DNA from: Acidimicrobiia bacterium
GTDB taxonomy: Bacteria > Actinomycetota > Acidimicrobiia > Spongiisociales > UBA5794
Direction of reading: 5' to 3'
DNA length: 35,115 bases
Assembly: GCA_030064765.1 (NCBI GenBank)
Contig: JASJEG010000006.1
Location: 1 to 35,115, forward strand
The position numbers were made by a program, and so were the translations under genes. Below the pieces are notes generated by a model, which was given only the letters and a program-made list of their open reading frames with translations, was not told where the DNA came from and ran no database searches. Positions 1 to 7,510 of the stretch are shown piece after piece (the first letter of the stretch is position 1; every line of letters begins with the position of its first letter).

Positions 1-377
1 AAGACGTGCTCGCCCGGCACCGACAGCAGCACGACGTTGGCGTCGCCGGCCGCCGCAGCCGTACCGACCGTCTTCGGCTGCGGAGCGTCGAGACCGCCCG
101 CCGCAACGGGCTTGTGGCTCAGAGCGTCGTCCAGCACCGCGTGCGCGGCGGCAATGGCTTCCTCACTCTCGGCTCGCACCGCCAGGATCAGGTCGTTGGC
201 GCTTGCGGCACTCTCCAGCGCAAAACCCATGTCGGCGAGGAGGCTCAGGTTGAGCTCGGTCGCCATCGCCACCAGGGCATCGCTGACGCCGGCGACCCCC
301 TGCAGCGCCTTGCTCGCCTGCATGAGCCGCACCGAGTCGTGGTAGCGGCCGGGGAATACCTCGACCCGAGAGATCAT
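1..377 (-). CDS. fdrA: AllF/FdrA-like protein, N-terminal part (runs off window)
   Basis: This gene reads leftward and its 3' end lies outside the window, leaving about 125 residues. The visible part has the FdrA N-terminal signature: a first strand followed by 'YHDSVRLMQASKAL', a 'GVSDALVAMATELN' segment, 'ANDLILAVRAES', and 'DANVVLLSVPGEHV' leading into the CoA-ligase-like fold. FdrA (AllF in E. coli) is related to the succinyl-CoA synthetase alpha subunit and belongs to the oxamate carbamoyltransferase that ends anaerobic allantoin breakdown. I chose ATG at 377 because GGAG lies six bases upstream; ATG at 383 is the alternative. It follows the DUF2877 gene with essentially no gap, so translation is probably coupled. 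The family call is firm; the substrate in this organism is unknown. Confidence 0.85.
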   Translation of the reverse strand, partial: MISRVEVFPGRYHDSVRLMQASKALQGVAGVSDALVAMATELNLSLLADMGFALESAASANDLILAVRAESEEAIAAAHAVLDDALSHKPVAAGGLDAPQPKTVGTAAAAGDANVVLLSVPGEHV

Positions 378-379
378 GT

Positions 380-1237
380 TCATCTCCGATCCGTATCTGA
401 CGTGAATTGAATAATGGACTGGGCCCCGAGCACCATGCCTGCTGCGAGGGCCGGTCCCGAGCTGTGCCCCACCTTGCTGAGGTCCTCGTGGGCTGCCGCG
501 ATCTCGCCCCGGCCCGCAAAGGAGCGGAGTAGAGCCCCTGCCGGAGCCGCAACCTGGCCACGTAGGGCATGTTGGAGCAGGGCGGCGGAGAAGGTCGTTG
601 TGCGGGCGTCCGCCAACTTGGCGATGGGCCGGGCGGTGCTATCCAGCATGGCGGTGCCCGGGCGATGGCCTAGAGCCTCGCTGAGCAATCGTGTGCTCGC
701 CAGCGCTCCCGCCAAGTAGTCGTCTGTTTCCGGAGTCAGCCCCGTCCCCTTGCCGATCAGCGGCTTGGCTGCTGCAAGCAGCGCGGTAGGCGAGCACAAC
801 CTGAGGGCCGTGCCGAGCCGCGCCGCGTCCACCTCCGGAACGGTCACCGGCAGCCCCACAATCGCTGTTTCGAGCTGTGCAACCGTCATCGCCGGTAAGG
901 CCGGCCGGGGATCCCACCAGCGAGCAACGTGGACCGCCAGGTCCGGCAGCATGACACGCCCCCATCCGATCTCGACCTTCGTCCCATGGGCTACCGCCTC
1001 GAAGGGGGCATCTGCTGCCGTGGCTGCAATCTCGATACCGTTGGGGAGGCGGGTCGCGTCGCTCGTCGACACCACCACGACCGTGTTCTCGACGAGTAGC
1101 CAGACCGCAGAGCCCGCTGTGCCCAGGACCTCGGCCGTCCGGGGCACCGTAACCAGTCCGTGCACGGCGATGCTCGCCAGGCCGGCCACCCGTTTGGGGG
1201 TCTCGACCTGCGGTGCCTGAGCCGCCTCCTGGGGCAC
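380..1237 (-). CDS. DUF2877 protein, AllH-like oxamate carbamoyltransferase subunit
   Basis: A 285-residue protein starting at GTG. The diagnostic family motif is at residues 162-179, 'GKGTGLTPETDDYLAGAL', a variant of the usual G-G-LTP-GDDFLAG pattern. E. coli AllH (YlbF) carries this domain and works with AllF (FdrA) and AllG (YlbE, DUF1116) to move a carbamoyl group between oxamate and phosphate. Here it sits between the ring-opening amidohydrolase (3 bases upstream) and the fdrA-like gene (start overlapping or adjoining its stop), so the three are almost certainly one transcript. AllG and carbamate kinase are not in the window but could lie beyond the left edge. The motif has 'ETDD' where many members have 'SGDD', so the substrate may differ. 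Confidence 0.8.
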   Translation of the reverse strand: MPQEAAQAPQVETPKRVAGLASIAVHGLVTVPRTAEVLGTAGSAVWLLVENTVVVVSTSDATRLPNGIEIAATAADAPFEAVAHGTKVEIGWGRVMLPDLAVHVARWWDPRPALPAMTVAQLETAIVGLPVTVPEVDAARLGTALRLCSPTALLAAAKPLIGKGTGLTPETDDYLAGALASTRLLSEALGHRPGTAMLDSTARPIAKLADARTTTFSAALLQHALRGQVAAPAGALLRSFAGRGEIAAAHEDLSKVGHSSGPALAAGMVLGAQSIIQFTSDTDRR

Positions 1238-1240
1238 CGT

Positions 1241-2338
1241 CTATCCGAGGTCGACGATGGCGGCTATCGGTCCGCCTCCGCTGGGACCCTGGTGCAACGC
1301 GGCAACCGAGACGAAGACTGCAGGGTCGTTCACTGCAGCCCCGACAACGCCACCGACCGCACCTTTGATGTGACGGTGATGGTGTACGTCAGAGTCGTCG
1401 AGCGACACCTGGCGCCGTCCCCGCAGCCGCGACGTGGGATCCGCTTCGCACTTGACGAAGACGTTTACCAACCGATCGTCGAGGTCCTCCCACCTGGCTC
1501 GTTCGGGTAGATCGAGGCCGGCATTGCGGATAGCGCGATAGACACCTTCCTGGTCGAGGGCGTCGTTCATCACGTCGTGGCCGATGCGGTAGCGGCCGCC
1601 GGCACCGGGAGCGTTGCCGACCACGACGGTCTGTGCCTGGTCGAGCTCGACACCTGACGAGCACGATGCGACCGACGAGTACAGGCTGAGGTCGTGGCCG
1701 ATTTGTTCGGCGGTCGGCATCCCGATCTCACCCAGGGCGACGGCAATGCCGAGGGCGGATGTGCCGTTGGAGACGTTCATCGACTCCAGCGGGTCTTCGG
1801 TATAGACGGTGTGGCCCCGCGACTTGGCGTCGTTGATCGTCTCCATGACCAGCAGCGGGGTCTTGGTCTGGACGTAGTGGACGTCGGCGGGGTCCTCAAT
1901 ACCGGCTTCGGCCATGGCACGGCGTACCCCTTCTGCCACCTTCTCGACCATTGCAGGCCGGCCGATGTCCTCGGGCAGGATCACGTCGCTCATGGCATAG
2001 CCGACGGCGAGACGCGGCTCCTCGGAGGCTGGGCCGTCATCTTCGACCTTGGCGAACACGGTCGCATGCGGACACAGGATGCCGTCCGTGCCGCCGGACC
2101 ACACCATTGGGATCTCTTTGACTTCCTCGTAGGGTCGGGTGCCCTTGTCCATGAGGACTTTGCGGAAGGCCTGGTCGGCGAGAATTCGAGTGAAGTCGTT
2201 GACCCCACCGTTGCCCTCTGTCTTCCCGACCACGGCAACTACGCCGTCGGCTCCGAACACGCCATCGTCGATCAACTTCGCCAGTCCCGACGCGTCACTA
2301 ACACTCTCGAGAACGACCTTCCGTGCCTCGATGGCCAT
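1241..2338 (-). CDS. Ring-opening amidohydrolase (cyanuric acid hydrolase/barbiturase family)
   Basis: A 365-residue protein, the usual length for this family, which hydrolyses cyclic amides such as cyanuric acid (to carboxybiuret) or barbiturate (to ureidomalonate). Members have three repeated domains, each giving a Lys-Ser pair. Here they appear as Lys39 ('[10 protein letters not shown]') with Ser81 ('VWSGGTDG'), Lys159 ('VQTKTP') with a Ser in '[12 protein letters not shown]' (about 227), and Lys296 ('[15 protein letters not shown]') with Ser344 ('[17 protein letters not shown]'). 'CPHATVF' at 89-95 is also typical. Start is ATG with GGGAG upstream. It is the first gene of an operon with AllH- and FdrA-like genes. 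Which ring it opens cannot be read from sequence. The third site has 'SVAA' where I expect 'SGG(A/S)', which may mark a different specificity. Confidence 0.88.
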   Translation of the reverse strand: MAIEARKVVLESVSDASGLAKLIDDGVFGADGVVAVVGKTEGNGGVNDFTRILADQAFRKVLMDKGTRPYEEVKEIPMVWSGGTDGILCPHATVFAKVEDDGPASEEPRLAVGYAMSDVILPEDIGRPAMVEKVAEGVRRAMAEAGIEDPADVHYVQTKTPLLVMETINDAKSRGHTVYTEDPLESMNVSNGTSALGIAVALGEIGMPTAEQIGHDLSLYSSVASCSSGVELDQAQTVVVGNAPGAGGRYRIGHDVMNDALDQEGVYRAIRNAGLDLPERARWEDLDDRLVNVFVKCEADPTSRLRGRRQVSLDDSDVHHHRHIKGAVGGVVGAAVNDPAVFVSVAALHQGPSGGGPIAAIVDLG

Positions 2339-2507
2339 GGTGCCTACTCCCTCTCGTAGCCGGACCCTTCCCAGATCCGCGACCCTCAGATGGCGGCCGC
2401 GAAGTACCCATCATCGATCCAAACCTCACGAGAAGACTAGGGACGAACGGCCCTCACTGGGGGCGAATCGGGATGCGCGGCGGCGCTCGCCTTACACTGG
2501 CCCGGCC
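2339..2507. promoter_or_regulatory. Divergent intergenic region between amidohydrolase and dimethylargininase
   Basis: These 169 bases separate two divergent genes and must hold both promoters. On the plus strand a TACACT hexamer at 2493-2498 resembles a -10 box and lies only nine bases before the ATG at 2508, so the dimethylargininase mRNA may be nearly leaderless. There is no Shine-Dalgarno sequence before that ATG, which agrees with this. I see no convincing -35 box or operator. Confidence 0.35.
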
Positions 2508-3272
2508 ATGGCATTTGCCCTAGTCCGTTCCGTACCAGAGTCCTTTGTGGATGCCCTCGTGATGGGGGAGCGTCCTGCGATCGACGTCGACCGTGCCCGC
2601 ACCCAGCATGCGGAGTATCGACAGGTACTCGAGCGAGAGGGATACGAAGTCCGGGTCGTCGCCGCCGACGAGACACATCCGGATTGCCCGTTCATCGAGG
2701 ACACCGCGGTGGTGCTCGACACCTTGGCCGTCGCCACCCGCCCCGGGGCAGCAGCCCGCCGCGGGGAGGTAGCCGCAGTGGCCGCCGAGCTGGAGCGTCT
2801 GAAGCCGATTCGCATCATCGAAGCGCCGGGGACTCTGGATGGCGGCGATGTGCTCCGGATGGGGGACACGCTCTATGTCGGGCGCTCCACCCGCACCAAC
2901 GATGCCGGCATCGAGCAGCTGGCTGAGTTCGCCGCAACCGATGGACTTCGGGTTATTGCAGTTCCGGTGCGCGGCGTGCTCCACCTCAAGTCGGCCGTTG
3001 CCCAACTCGATGAGGCCACGGTGCTGGTTGCGCCGCGGTGCGTCGACATGGACCTCTTCTCTGGGTATGGGATCATCGAGAAGGTTTCCGGCGAGGAGCA
3101 CCTTGCCAGCGTGCTACGTCTTGGCTCGGGTCGGCTGGTGACGACCACAACCGCTCCCCGCACCCGGCAGCTCTTGCAGGAACACGGCTACGCCATTGAT
3201 GTCGTCGACTCGTCCGAGTTCCAGGCCGTAGATGGCGGTGTCACCTGTCTTTCGATCCTCGTCGAGGACTGA
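2508..3272 (+). CDS. Dimethylargininase (DDAH-type amidinohydrolase)
   Basis: A 254-residue protein, the same length as Pseudomonas DDAH, which cleaves N-omega-methylated arginines to citrulline and methylamines. Family landmarks are in order: 'HPDCPFIEDTAVVLD' (57-71), 'PGTLDGGDVL' (107-116), 'GRSTRTN' (125-131), catalytic His159 in 'VLHLKSAV', and nucleophile Cys247 in 'DGGVTCLSI'. The open frame extends far upstream, but similarity starts at this ATG, so I reject longer starts. It is divergent from the amidohydrolase operon. Both sides handle C-N bonds of ureide or guanidine-like compounds, but a joint pathway is only a guess. An arginine deiminase-like role on another guanidine is possible but less likely at this length. 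Confidence 0.88.
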   Translation: MAFALVRSVPESFVDALVMGERPAIDVDRARTQHAEYRQVLEREGYEVRVVAADETHPDCPFIEDTAVVLDTLAVATRPGAAARRGEVAAVAAELERLKPIRIIEAPGTLDGGDVLRMGDTLYVGRSTRTNDAGIEQLAEFAATDGLRVIAVPVRGVLHLKSAVAQLDEATVLVAPRCVDMDLFSGYGIIEKVSGEEHLASVLRLGSGRLVTTTTAPRTRQLLQEHGYAIDVVDSSEFQAVDGGVTCLSILVED

Positions 3273-3294
3273 GGTCTCGCCGCGGTGAGATCTC
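3271..3294. terminator. Near-perfect palindrome between convergent genes
   Basis: A 24-base quasi-palindrome starting at the dimethylargininase stop can fold into a stem of about ten pairs, with two G-T wobbles, around a CCGCGG core. It sits between two convergent genes and would work in either direction. No T-tract follows on either strand, so termination is inferred from position and structure only. Confidence 0.4.
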
Positions 3295-3305
3295 CACTGC
3301 TACAT

Positions 3306-3629
3306 CTAGTCACCAGCAAGCGGTGCCAATGCCTCCAGCAGCTGACCGCGATAGCCCAGCAGGGCGTCCCTTCCCTTGTCCGTTAGGGAGACGGTCGTTT
3401 CCGGTTTGCGGCCGTTGTAGCCCTTGACCACATCGACGTACCCGGCCTCTTCCAGCTTGATGAGGTGAGAGCCGAGGTTGCCCCAGGTGAGCCCGGTCTG
3501 CTGCAGCAGATAGGTGGCGTTGGCGCTCTCGACGACAAACAAGTTGGTCATGATCGCCAGCCGGGCCGGCTCGTGGATGAGCCGGTCGACCGTCGTCGTT
3601 ACCGTTGCCTGTTGCTCAGGCTTCGCCAT
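3306..3629 (-). CDS. Winged-helix transcriptional regulator (MarR/ArsR-like, HTH_34 type)
   Basis: A 107-residue DNA-binding protein. 'LTWGNLGSHLIKLEEAGYVDVVKGYNGRKPETTVSLTDKGRDAL' is the recognition helix, wing and following strand of the small winged-helix family that commonly pairs with a membrane protein. I chose the ATG at 3629; a longer frame exists but adds residues unlike the family. Its start lies inside the end of the upstream membrane-protein gene (14-base overlap), so the two are translationally coupled. The likely target is its own promoter, where a TACTCTG inverted repeat lies at 4312-4330. The signal it senses is unknown and I see no obvious ligand or metal motif. Confidence 0.82.
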   Translation of the reverse strand: MAKPEQQATVTTTVDRLIHEPARLAIMTNLFVVESANATYLLQQTGLTWGNLGSHLIKLEEAGYVDVVKGYNGRKPETTVSLTDKGRDALLGYRGQLLEALAPLAGD

Positions 3630-4278
3630 CGGCTGCGACCTCTGTCTCGAGAACCGGGTAGTCACGCAGGAAAGCCCTCAGCTTGTAGAAACCAACCGCC
3701 GCTACGACGAGCCCGGGACCGCCGAACGCAAGCCAGGGCGGCACCCGCACATCCCACAGCACGTCCGGCCAGATGAGGATGGGCGTGGCCAAGCCAATGA
3801 TCACGCCGTGGACATAGAACCGAGGGACGTCGAGCAGATAGGCCATCGCTCCGAAGACGATCATCGAGTTGGCGAACCAGAGCAGCGGTATCAGAAGACC
3901 GGCGACGTCGACGCTCGACTCGGATTGAAATGCGATTGTGGCCACGGCGAAAGCGAGCACCCCCAAGAGGACCGAACCGAAGAGAACCAGTCGAGTCCTC
4001 GAGATCTTGCGACGACGAGCCGGGCCCGGCTTGAACTCGCCGAGCCGAGAGCGGAGAAGGTGGCGGCGCCACAGCAGAAGCGGCACCGTGATGGCGACCG
4101 CCAGGCCGAGCGTGAGCAGCATCGACAGACCCTCGCTGCCCATGCGATCCGCAACCACGGCTGCGACCCCCATGGTGATCAGCATGGTGCCGACGTAGAC
4201 ATCGAAGATGCCGTCGTCGTAGAACTTGCGGAACGCATCGCGCTCCAACGTCTTCAGGTCGGTGAGTCCCATTGTCAT
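3616..4278 (-). CDS. Predicted multi-pass membrane protein paired with the regulator
   Basis: A 220-residue protein without recognisable enzymatic motifs. After a soluble N-terminus ('LTDLKTLERDAFRKFYDDGIFD') I see about six hydrophobic segments at roughly 25-43, 52-70, 96-116, 123-145, 152-172 and 180-200, with a basic loop ('RRKISRTR') between the second and third. The 'DDGIFDVYVG' entry into the first helix is typical of small membrane proteins encoded beside HTH_34-type regulators. The downstream regulator overlaps its last codons. Function is unknown; a sensor or stress-related membrane factor controlled by its partner is plausible, not shown. Confidence 0.7.
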   Translation of the reverse strand: MTMGLTDLKTLERDAFRKFYDDGIFDVYVGTMLITMGVAAVVADRMGSEGLSMLLTLGLAVAITVPLLLWRRHLLRSRLGEFKPGPARRRKISRTRLVLFGSVLLGVLAFAVATIAFQSESSVDVAGLLIPLLWFANSMIVFGAMAYLLDVPRFYVHGVIIGLATPILIWPDVLWDVRVPPWLAFGGPGLVVAAVGFYKLRAFLRDYPVLETEVAADGEA

Positions 4279-4296
4279 CTCTGCCTCCGCGATGGT

Positions 4297-4330
4297 CCGA
4301 GTACTGCAAAGTACTCTGCGTTACAGAGTA
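4297..4330 (-). promoter_or_regulatory. Candidate operator/promoter of the regulator-membrane protein operon
   Basis: A perfect inverted repeat, TACTCTG-CGTTA-CAGAGTA, covers 4312-4330, and a further AGTACT copy lies beside it at 4300-4305, giving AGTACT-gca-AAGTACT spacing. The block is about 20-50 bases upstream of the ATG at 4278, where a repressor site or core promoter is expected. The best candidate binder is the winged-helix protein encoded by the same operon (autoregulation). Confidence 0.5.
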
Positions 4331-4452
4331 TACGTCTCGAGGCTCTGTGTAAAGCCCTCCTTGAAAAGACGGGAGGCGCAGACCCTTGCAGGACCACACG
4401 CGCAAATCGAGCCGCCGTCGAAAGCTCTCTCGAGTCTGCATAAGCTTCCGGC

Positions 4453-5655
4453 ATGCTTGCGGCCAGTCTGCTCTTCATCCTCAGCCTGTTGGGTCTCATC
4501 GGGGCGCTCAATGCGCTGCGGGGACCGGCGACCCATCGCCGGCCTCAATACCGGCCCCCGTGGCTCCCGGTCCTGCTGACCGCTGAGGCTGTTCCCGTCC
4601 GGGTTGTTGTTCACGGCGTTTTGGCGGTCCTACTCATCTGGGCAGGGGCACTGGACCGGTTGGCCGGGAGGATCGGGCTCGTTCTCACCATCCTCACCTG
4701 GGTGGGATACGTCGCGATTCAGTGGCGGGCGGCAAGCACCAAGAGGGTGATGGCAGCAGCGTTGCGGGATGCTGGCATCGATCCGCACGGTTTCGCCCAT
4801 ATCGACTGGCGCCGTGTGCTTGGCGCCTATCCATACCGGATTCCGAAGAGCATCACCCGAATCGAGGACATCGAGTACGCATCCGGGCTGCACCTCGACA
4901 TCTATCGGCGGAGCGACCTCGAAGATGGCCATCACCCGACCCTCCTGTATGTCCATGGTGGGTCCTGGCGCGGGGGCAACCGGCGTCAGCAGGGTCGGCC
5001 ACTCCTACATCGACTAGCGGAGAAGGGATGGATTGCGGTCTCCGCGTCCTACCCGCTGGCCCCGGCGGCGACATTCCCGGATCAGCTGGTTGCCCTGAAG
5101 AAGGCCGTGGCATGGTTGCGTGACGAGGGCGCCGACTACGGCGTCGATCCCTCGTTCATCGCCATGTCCGGTGGCTCTGCCGGAGGCCATCTTGCGGCGT
5201 TGACGGCGCTGACGGCCAACCGTCCCGAATACCAGCCCGGCTTCGAGAACGACGACACCTCGGTCCAGGCCGCCATCCCCGTATATGGGATATACGACTT
5301 CCTCAACCGCAACCGCACCCGAGACGAGTGGCCGATCATTCCCCGCTGGGTGATGAAGGTCGACAAGCACGAGGACGAGGAGCTGTACCGGCAGGCATCG
5401 CCGCTCGACCAGGTCCACGCTGCGGCACCGGCATTCCTTGTCGTCCATGGAGCGGCTGATTCAGTAGTGCCTACCGCCGAAGCTCAGCAATTCGTTGCTG
5501 CGCTGCGGGCAGTGTCGGCCAACACCGTCGGCTATGTCGAGGTACCCGGTGCCAACCATGCCTTCGATGTGCTCGACTCGCTTCGCACCCACTACGTCAT
5601 CAGCGGTGTGCTGCGGTTCCTCGAGTCTGTGCGGGTCCCATCGGATCGGGCCTAG
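4453..5655 (+). CDS. Membrane-anchored alpha/beta hydrolase (esterase, BD-FAE/HSL-like)
   Basis: A 400-residue protein. The first 95 residues contain three hydrophobic helices (about 1-22, 40-65 and 74-92), followed by an alpha/beta-hydrolase domain. 'YVHGGSW' (166-172) is the oxyanion-hole HGG motif. The nucleophile elbow is 'SGGSAGGH' with Ser242; the acid is Asp336 in 'GAADSVVPTAEAQ' and the base is His369 in 'PGANHAFD'. An in-frame TAA lies 12 bases before the ATG, which fixes the start. It probably hydrolyses short- or medium-chain carboxyl esters, with the catalytic domain held at the membrane. The substrate cannot be predicted. Confidence 0.85.
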   Translation: MLAASLLFILSLLGLIGALNALRGPATHRRPQYRPPWLPVLLTAEAVPVRVVVHGVLAVLLIWAGALDRLAGRIGLVLTILTWVGYVAIQWRAASTKRVMAAALRDAGIDPHGFAHIDWRRVLGAYPYRIPKSITRIEDIEYASGLHLDIYRRSDLEDGHHPTLLYVHGGSWRGGNRRQQGRPLLHRLAEKGWIAVSASYPLAPAATFPDQLVALKKAVAWLRDEGADYGVDPSFIAMSGGSAGGHLAALTALTANRPEYQPGFENDDTSVQAAIPVYGIYDFLNRNRTRDEWPIIPRWVMKVDKHEDEELYRQASPLDQVHAAAPAFLVVHGAADSVVPTAEAQQFVAALRAVSANTVGYVEVPGANHAFDVLDSLRTHYVISGVLRFLESVRVPSDRA

Positions 5656-5666
5656 CATCCGTAGCG

Positions 5667-6083
5667 ATGCATGAGTTAGCGCTGGCCGATGCCGTGATGA
5701 AGGCTGCCCTGCGCGCCGCCGAAGACGCCGGCATGGATCGGGTCGAAAGACTGGTCGTCAAGGTTGGGGAGCTGCAACAGATCGAGAAGGATCTGTTCGA
5801 GTTCTCGTTGACGAGCGTGCTTTCCTCGCAGGACCAGCGGCTAGCCGACGCCTCCTTCCAGGTGACCGAAGAGCGGGTTCGATTTGGCTGTAACGCCTGC
5901 GGGCGCGAGTACGGCCGCAACGACATCTCACTGGATGATTCAGACCAAGGTGAGGCGATCCACTTCATTCCCGAGCTATCCCATGCGTTTGCCCGCTGCC
6001 CGGATTGCGGGAGTCCCGACTTCGAGATACTCGCTGGGCGGGGCATCACGCTGGAGCGAATCGAGGGAACCGGCGATGGGTGA
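5667..6083 (+). CDS. hypA: HypA-like nickel metallochaperone
   Basis: A 138-residue protein that begins 'MHEL', with the nickel-binding N-terminal Met1-His2 of HypA. Four zinc cysteines form two CxxC knuckles: Cys75/Cys78 ('CNACGR') and Cys111/Cys114 ('CPDCGS'). The insert between them is longer than in short HypA proteins and contains His99 and His106. HypA delivers Ni2+ to [NiFe]-hydrogenase precursors, or to urease in some bacteria. No hydrogenase, urease or HypC-F gene is in the window. The next gene, a MinD/Mrp-type ATPase, overlaps its last eight bases, so the two should be made together. Confidence 0.88.
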   Translation: MHELALADAVMKAALRAAEDAGMDRVERLVVKVGELQQIEKDLFEFSLTSVLSSQDQRLADASFQVTEERVRFGCNACGREYGRNDISLDDSDQGEAIHFIPELSHAFARCPDCGSPDFEILAGRGITLERIEGTGDG

Positions 6084-6807
6084 TGCCCTGGACCCGCGCC
6101 CGTTTGCCATCGAACAACGGCTGGCCGGGGTACGGCGCGTCATCGGAGTCTCGGGGAGCAAGGGCGGAATCGGGAAGAGTGTGATCGCCTCGACGCTGGC
6201 GCTCGCTCTGGCCGATCAAGATCGGAGGGTGGGGCTGTTCGACCTCGACTTCACCTCGCCCAGCGACCATGTCGTACTCGGGGTAGATCGGAGCTTCCCA
6301 GCAGAAGAGTTTGGAATCGACCCCCACGTTGCCCACGGAATCCACCTCATGTCGGTGGCATTCTTCGCCGGCGATGCCGCGGTTCCACTACGCGGGGCGG
6401 CCACCACGAGTGCGCTGCTCGAACTCCTCGCCATCACCCGGTGGGGAGACCTAGATGTACTCCTGCTGGACATGCCGCCCGGCTTGGGCGACACGAGCTT
6501 GGATGTGATCAACCTGCTACCCCGGTTGGAGTTCCTGCTAGTTGGTAACGAGTCGCGGGTTGTGATCGAGAGCGTGCGGCGGGCCGCGGCGCTGCTCACG
6601 GAGCTGAATGTGCCGACTGTCGGGATCCTCGAGAACATGCGGCGCGGTGACGGAGAGGCAATCCGGGCACTCGCCGAGGGTGTTGCGATGCCATACCTCG
6701 CGGCGATTCCCTTCGATTCTGCCTTGGAGGCCGCACTCGGTGATGTCGAGCTGCTCCGCAAGACGGATGTTTATCGGTCTCTGGCTCGCCTCGCCGAGTC
6801 GTTCTAG
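6076..6807 (+). CDS. MinD/Mrp-family P-loop ATPase, candidate HypA partner
   Basis: A 243-residue SIMIBI ATPase. The deviant Walker A is 'GSKGGIGKS' (27-35) with signature Lys29; 'GLFDLDFTSPSDHVVLG' (53-69) is switch I; and 'LLLDMPPGLGDTSLD' (129-143) is the Walker B/switch II of the Mrp/NBP35 branch. The C-terminal CxxC of Fe-S carrier Mrp proteins is absent, so a plain Fe-S scaffold role is doubtful. Its ATG lies inside the end of hypA. In Thermococcus, an ATPase-type HypB of this family forms a complex with HypA and raises its nickel affinity. By that precedent this is probably the nickel-loading partner of the adjacent HypA, in place of the GTPase HypB. Confidence 0.8.
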   Translation: MGDALDPRPFAIEQRLAGVRRVIGVSGSKGGIGKSVIASTLALALADQDRRVGLFDLDFTSPSDHVVLGVDRSFPAEEFGIDPHVAHGIHLMSVAFFAGDAAVPLRGAATTSALLELLAITRWGDLDVLLLDMPPGLGDTSLDVINLLPRLEFLLVGNESRVVIESVRRAAALLTELNVPTVGILENMRRGDGEAIRALAEGVAMPYLAAIPFDSALEAALGDVELLRKTDVYRSLARLAESF

Positions 6808-7442
6808 TGCCTCTTCTCTGAGTACTCCATTGCCCGTGCCATCACTGCCGCATCGGCCTTGGGCACACTCCCGGCGTCAAACGGCGGCCGCGGGTCGTAC
6901 TCGATCATCAGCTGCATTGCCTGGGCAGCGGTACTGTCGACGAGCAGTTCCGCTAGGCGCAGCGCCATATCGATCCCCGAAGACACGCCGGCGGCGGTGA
7001 TGATGCGGCGATCCAGTTGCTCGACCACCCTGGTTGCCACAGGGACGGCTCCGGTGCGCTCCAGGATGTCGTAGGCCCCCCAATGGGTGGTCGCTTCGAG
7101 CCCTTCGAGAAGACCGGCAGCACCGAGTACGAGCGCCCCGGTGCAAACCGAGGTCGTGAACCGGGTGGCCTCGTGAGCCTGTCGCAGCCAGGTCAAGACC
7201 CGCTCGTCCTTCATCAAAGGGCGGGTGCCGACGCCACCCGGGAACACCACCACATCGGGTGAAGGCACGTCTTCGAAGACGGCATCGACGGCCAGCCCGA
7301 GGAAGCCGTTGTCGGTGCGGATGTTGCCCAATTCATGGCCCACGAAGATCAGCTCCGAATCGGGGAGGCGCTGCAGCACCTCATAAGGCCCGATGGCGTC
7401 CAGTGCGGTCAGTCTCGGGAAGATGGGGATCGCGATCTGCAT
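6804..7442 (-). CDS. DJ-1/PfpI-family protein, isonitrile hydratase-like
   Basis: A 212-residue glutamine-amidotransferase-like protein. The nucleophile elbow is 'TTSVCTGALVLGAAGLL' with Cys100 followed by Thr101, and Asp15 lies in 'LTALDAIGPYEVL'. This Asp, Cys-Thr arrangement is that of Pseudomonas isocyanide hydratase, which adds water to isonitriles to give N-formamides. The same fold is the N-terminal domain of GlxA-type AraC regulators, but no HTH follows here. His120 ('THWGAYD') completes the site. Its stop overlaps the stop of the convergent ATPase gene in a CTAG tetranucleotide. The family is clear; the substrate is inferred. Confidence 0.82.
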   Translation of the reverse strand: MQIAIPIFPRLTALDAIGPYEVLQRLPDSELIFVGHELGNIRTDNGFLGLAVDAVFEDVPSPDVVVFPGGVGTRPLMKDERVLTWLRQAHEATRFTTSVCTGALVLGAAGLLEGLEATTHWGAYDILERTGAVPVATRVVEQLDRRIITAAGVSSGIDMALRLAELLVDSTAAQAMQLMIEYDPRPPFDAGSVPKADAAVMARAMEYSEKRH

Positions 7443-7510
7443 GGTTCTCTCTCGTTTGGCGCGGTGAGCATACGAGCTACGGTGACGCCACGAGGACGGT
7501 GGAGGTGACG

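Noticed and set aside
2139-2507. An upstream extension of the dimethylargininase reading frame
   Set aside because: It runs antisense through the amidohydrolase start and intergenic space. Family similarity begins at the ATG at 2508, which gives the usual 254-residue length.
3514-4443. A 309-codon plus-strand open frame opposite the membrane protein
   Set aside because: It is His/Arg/Gln/Glu-rich, resembles nothing and lies antisense to a well-formed membrane protein with overlapping partner and operator.
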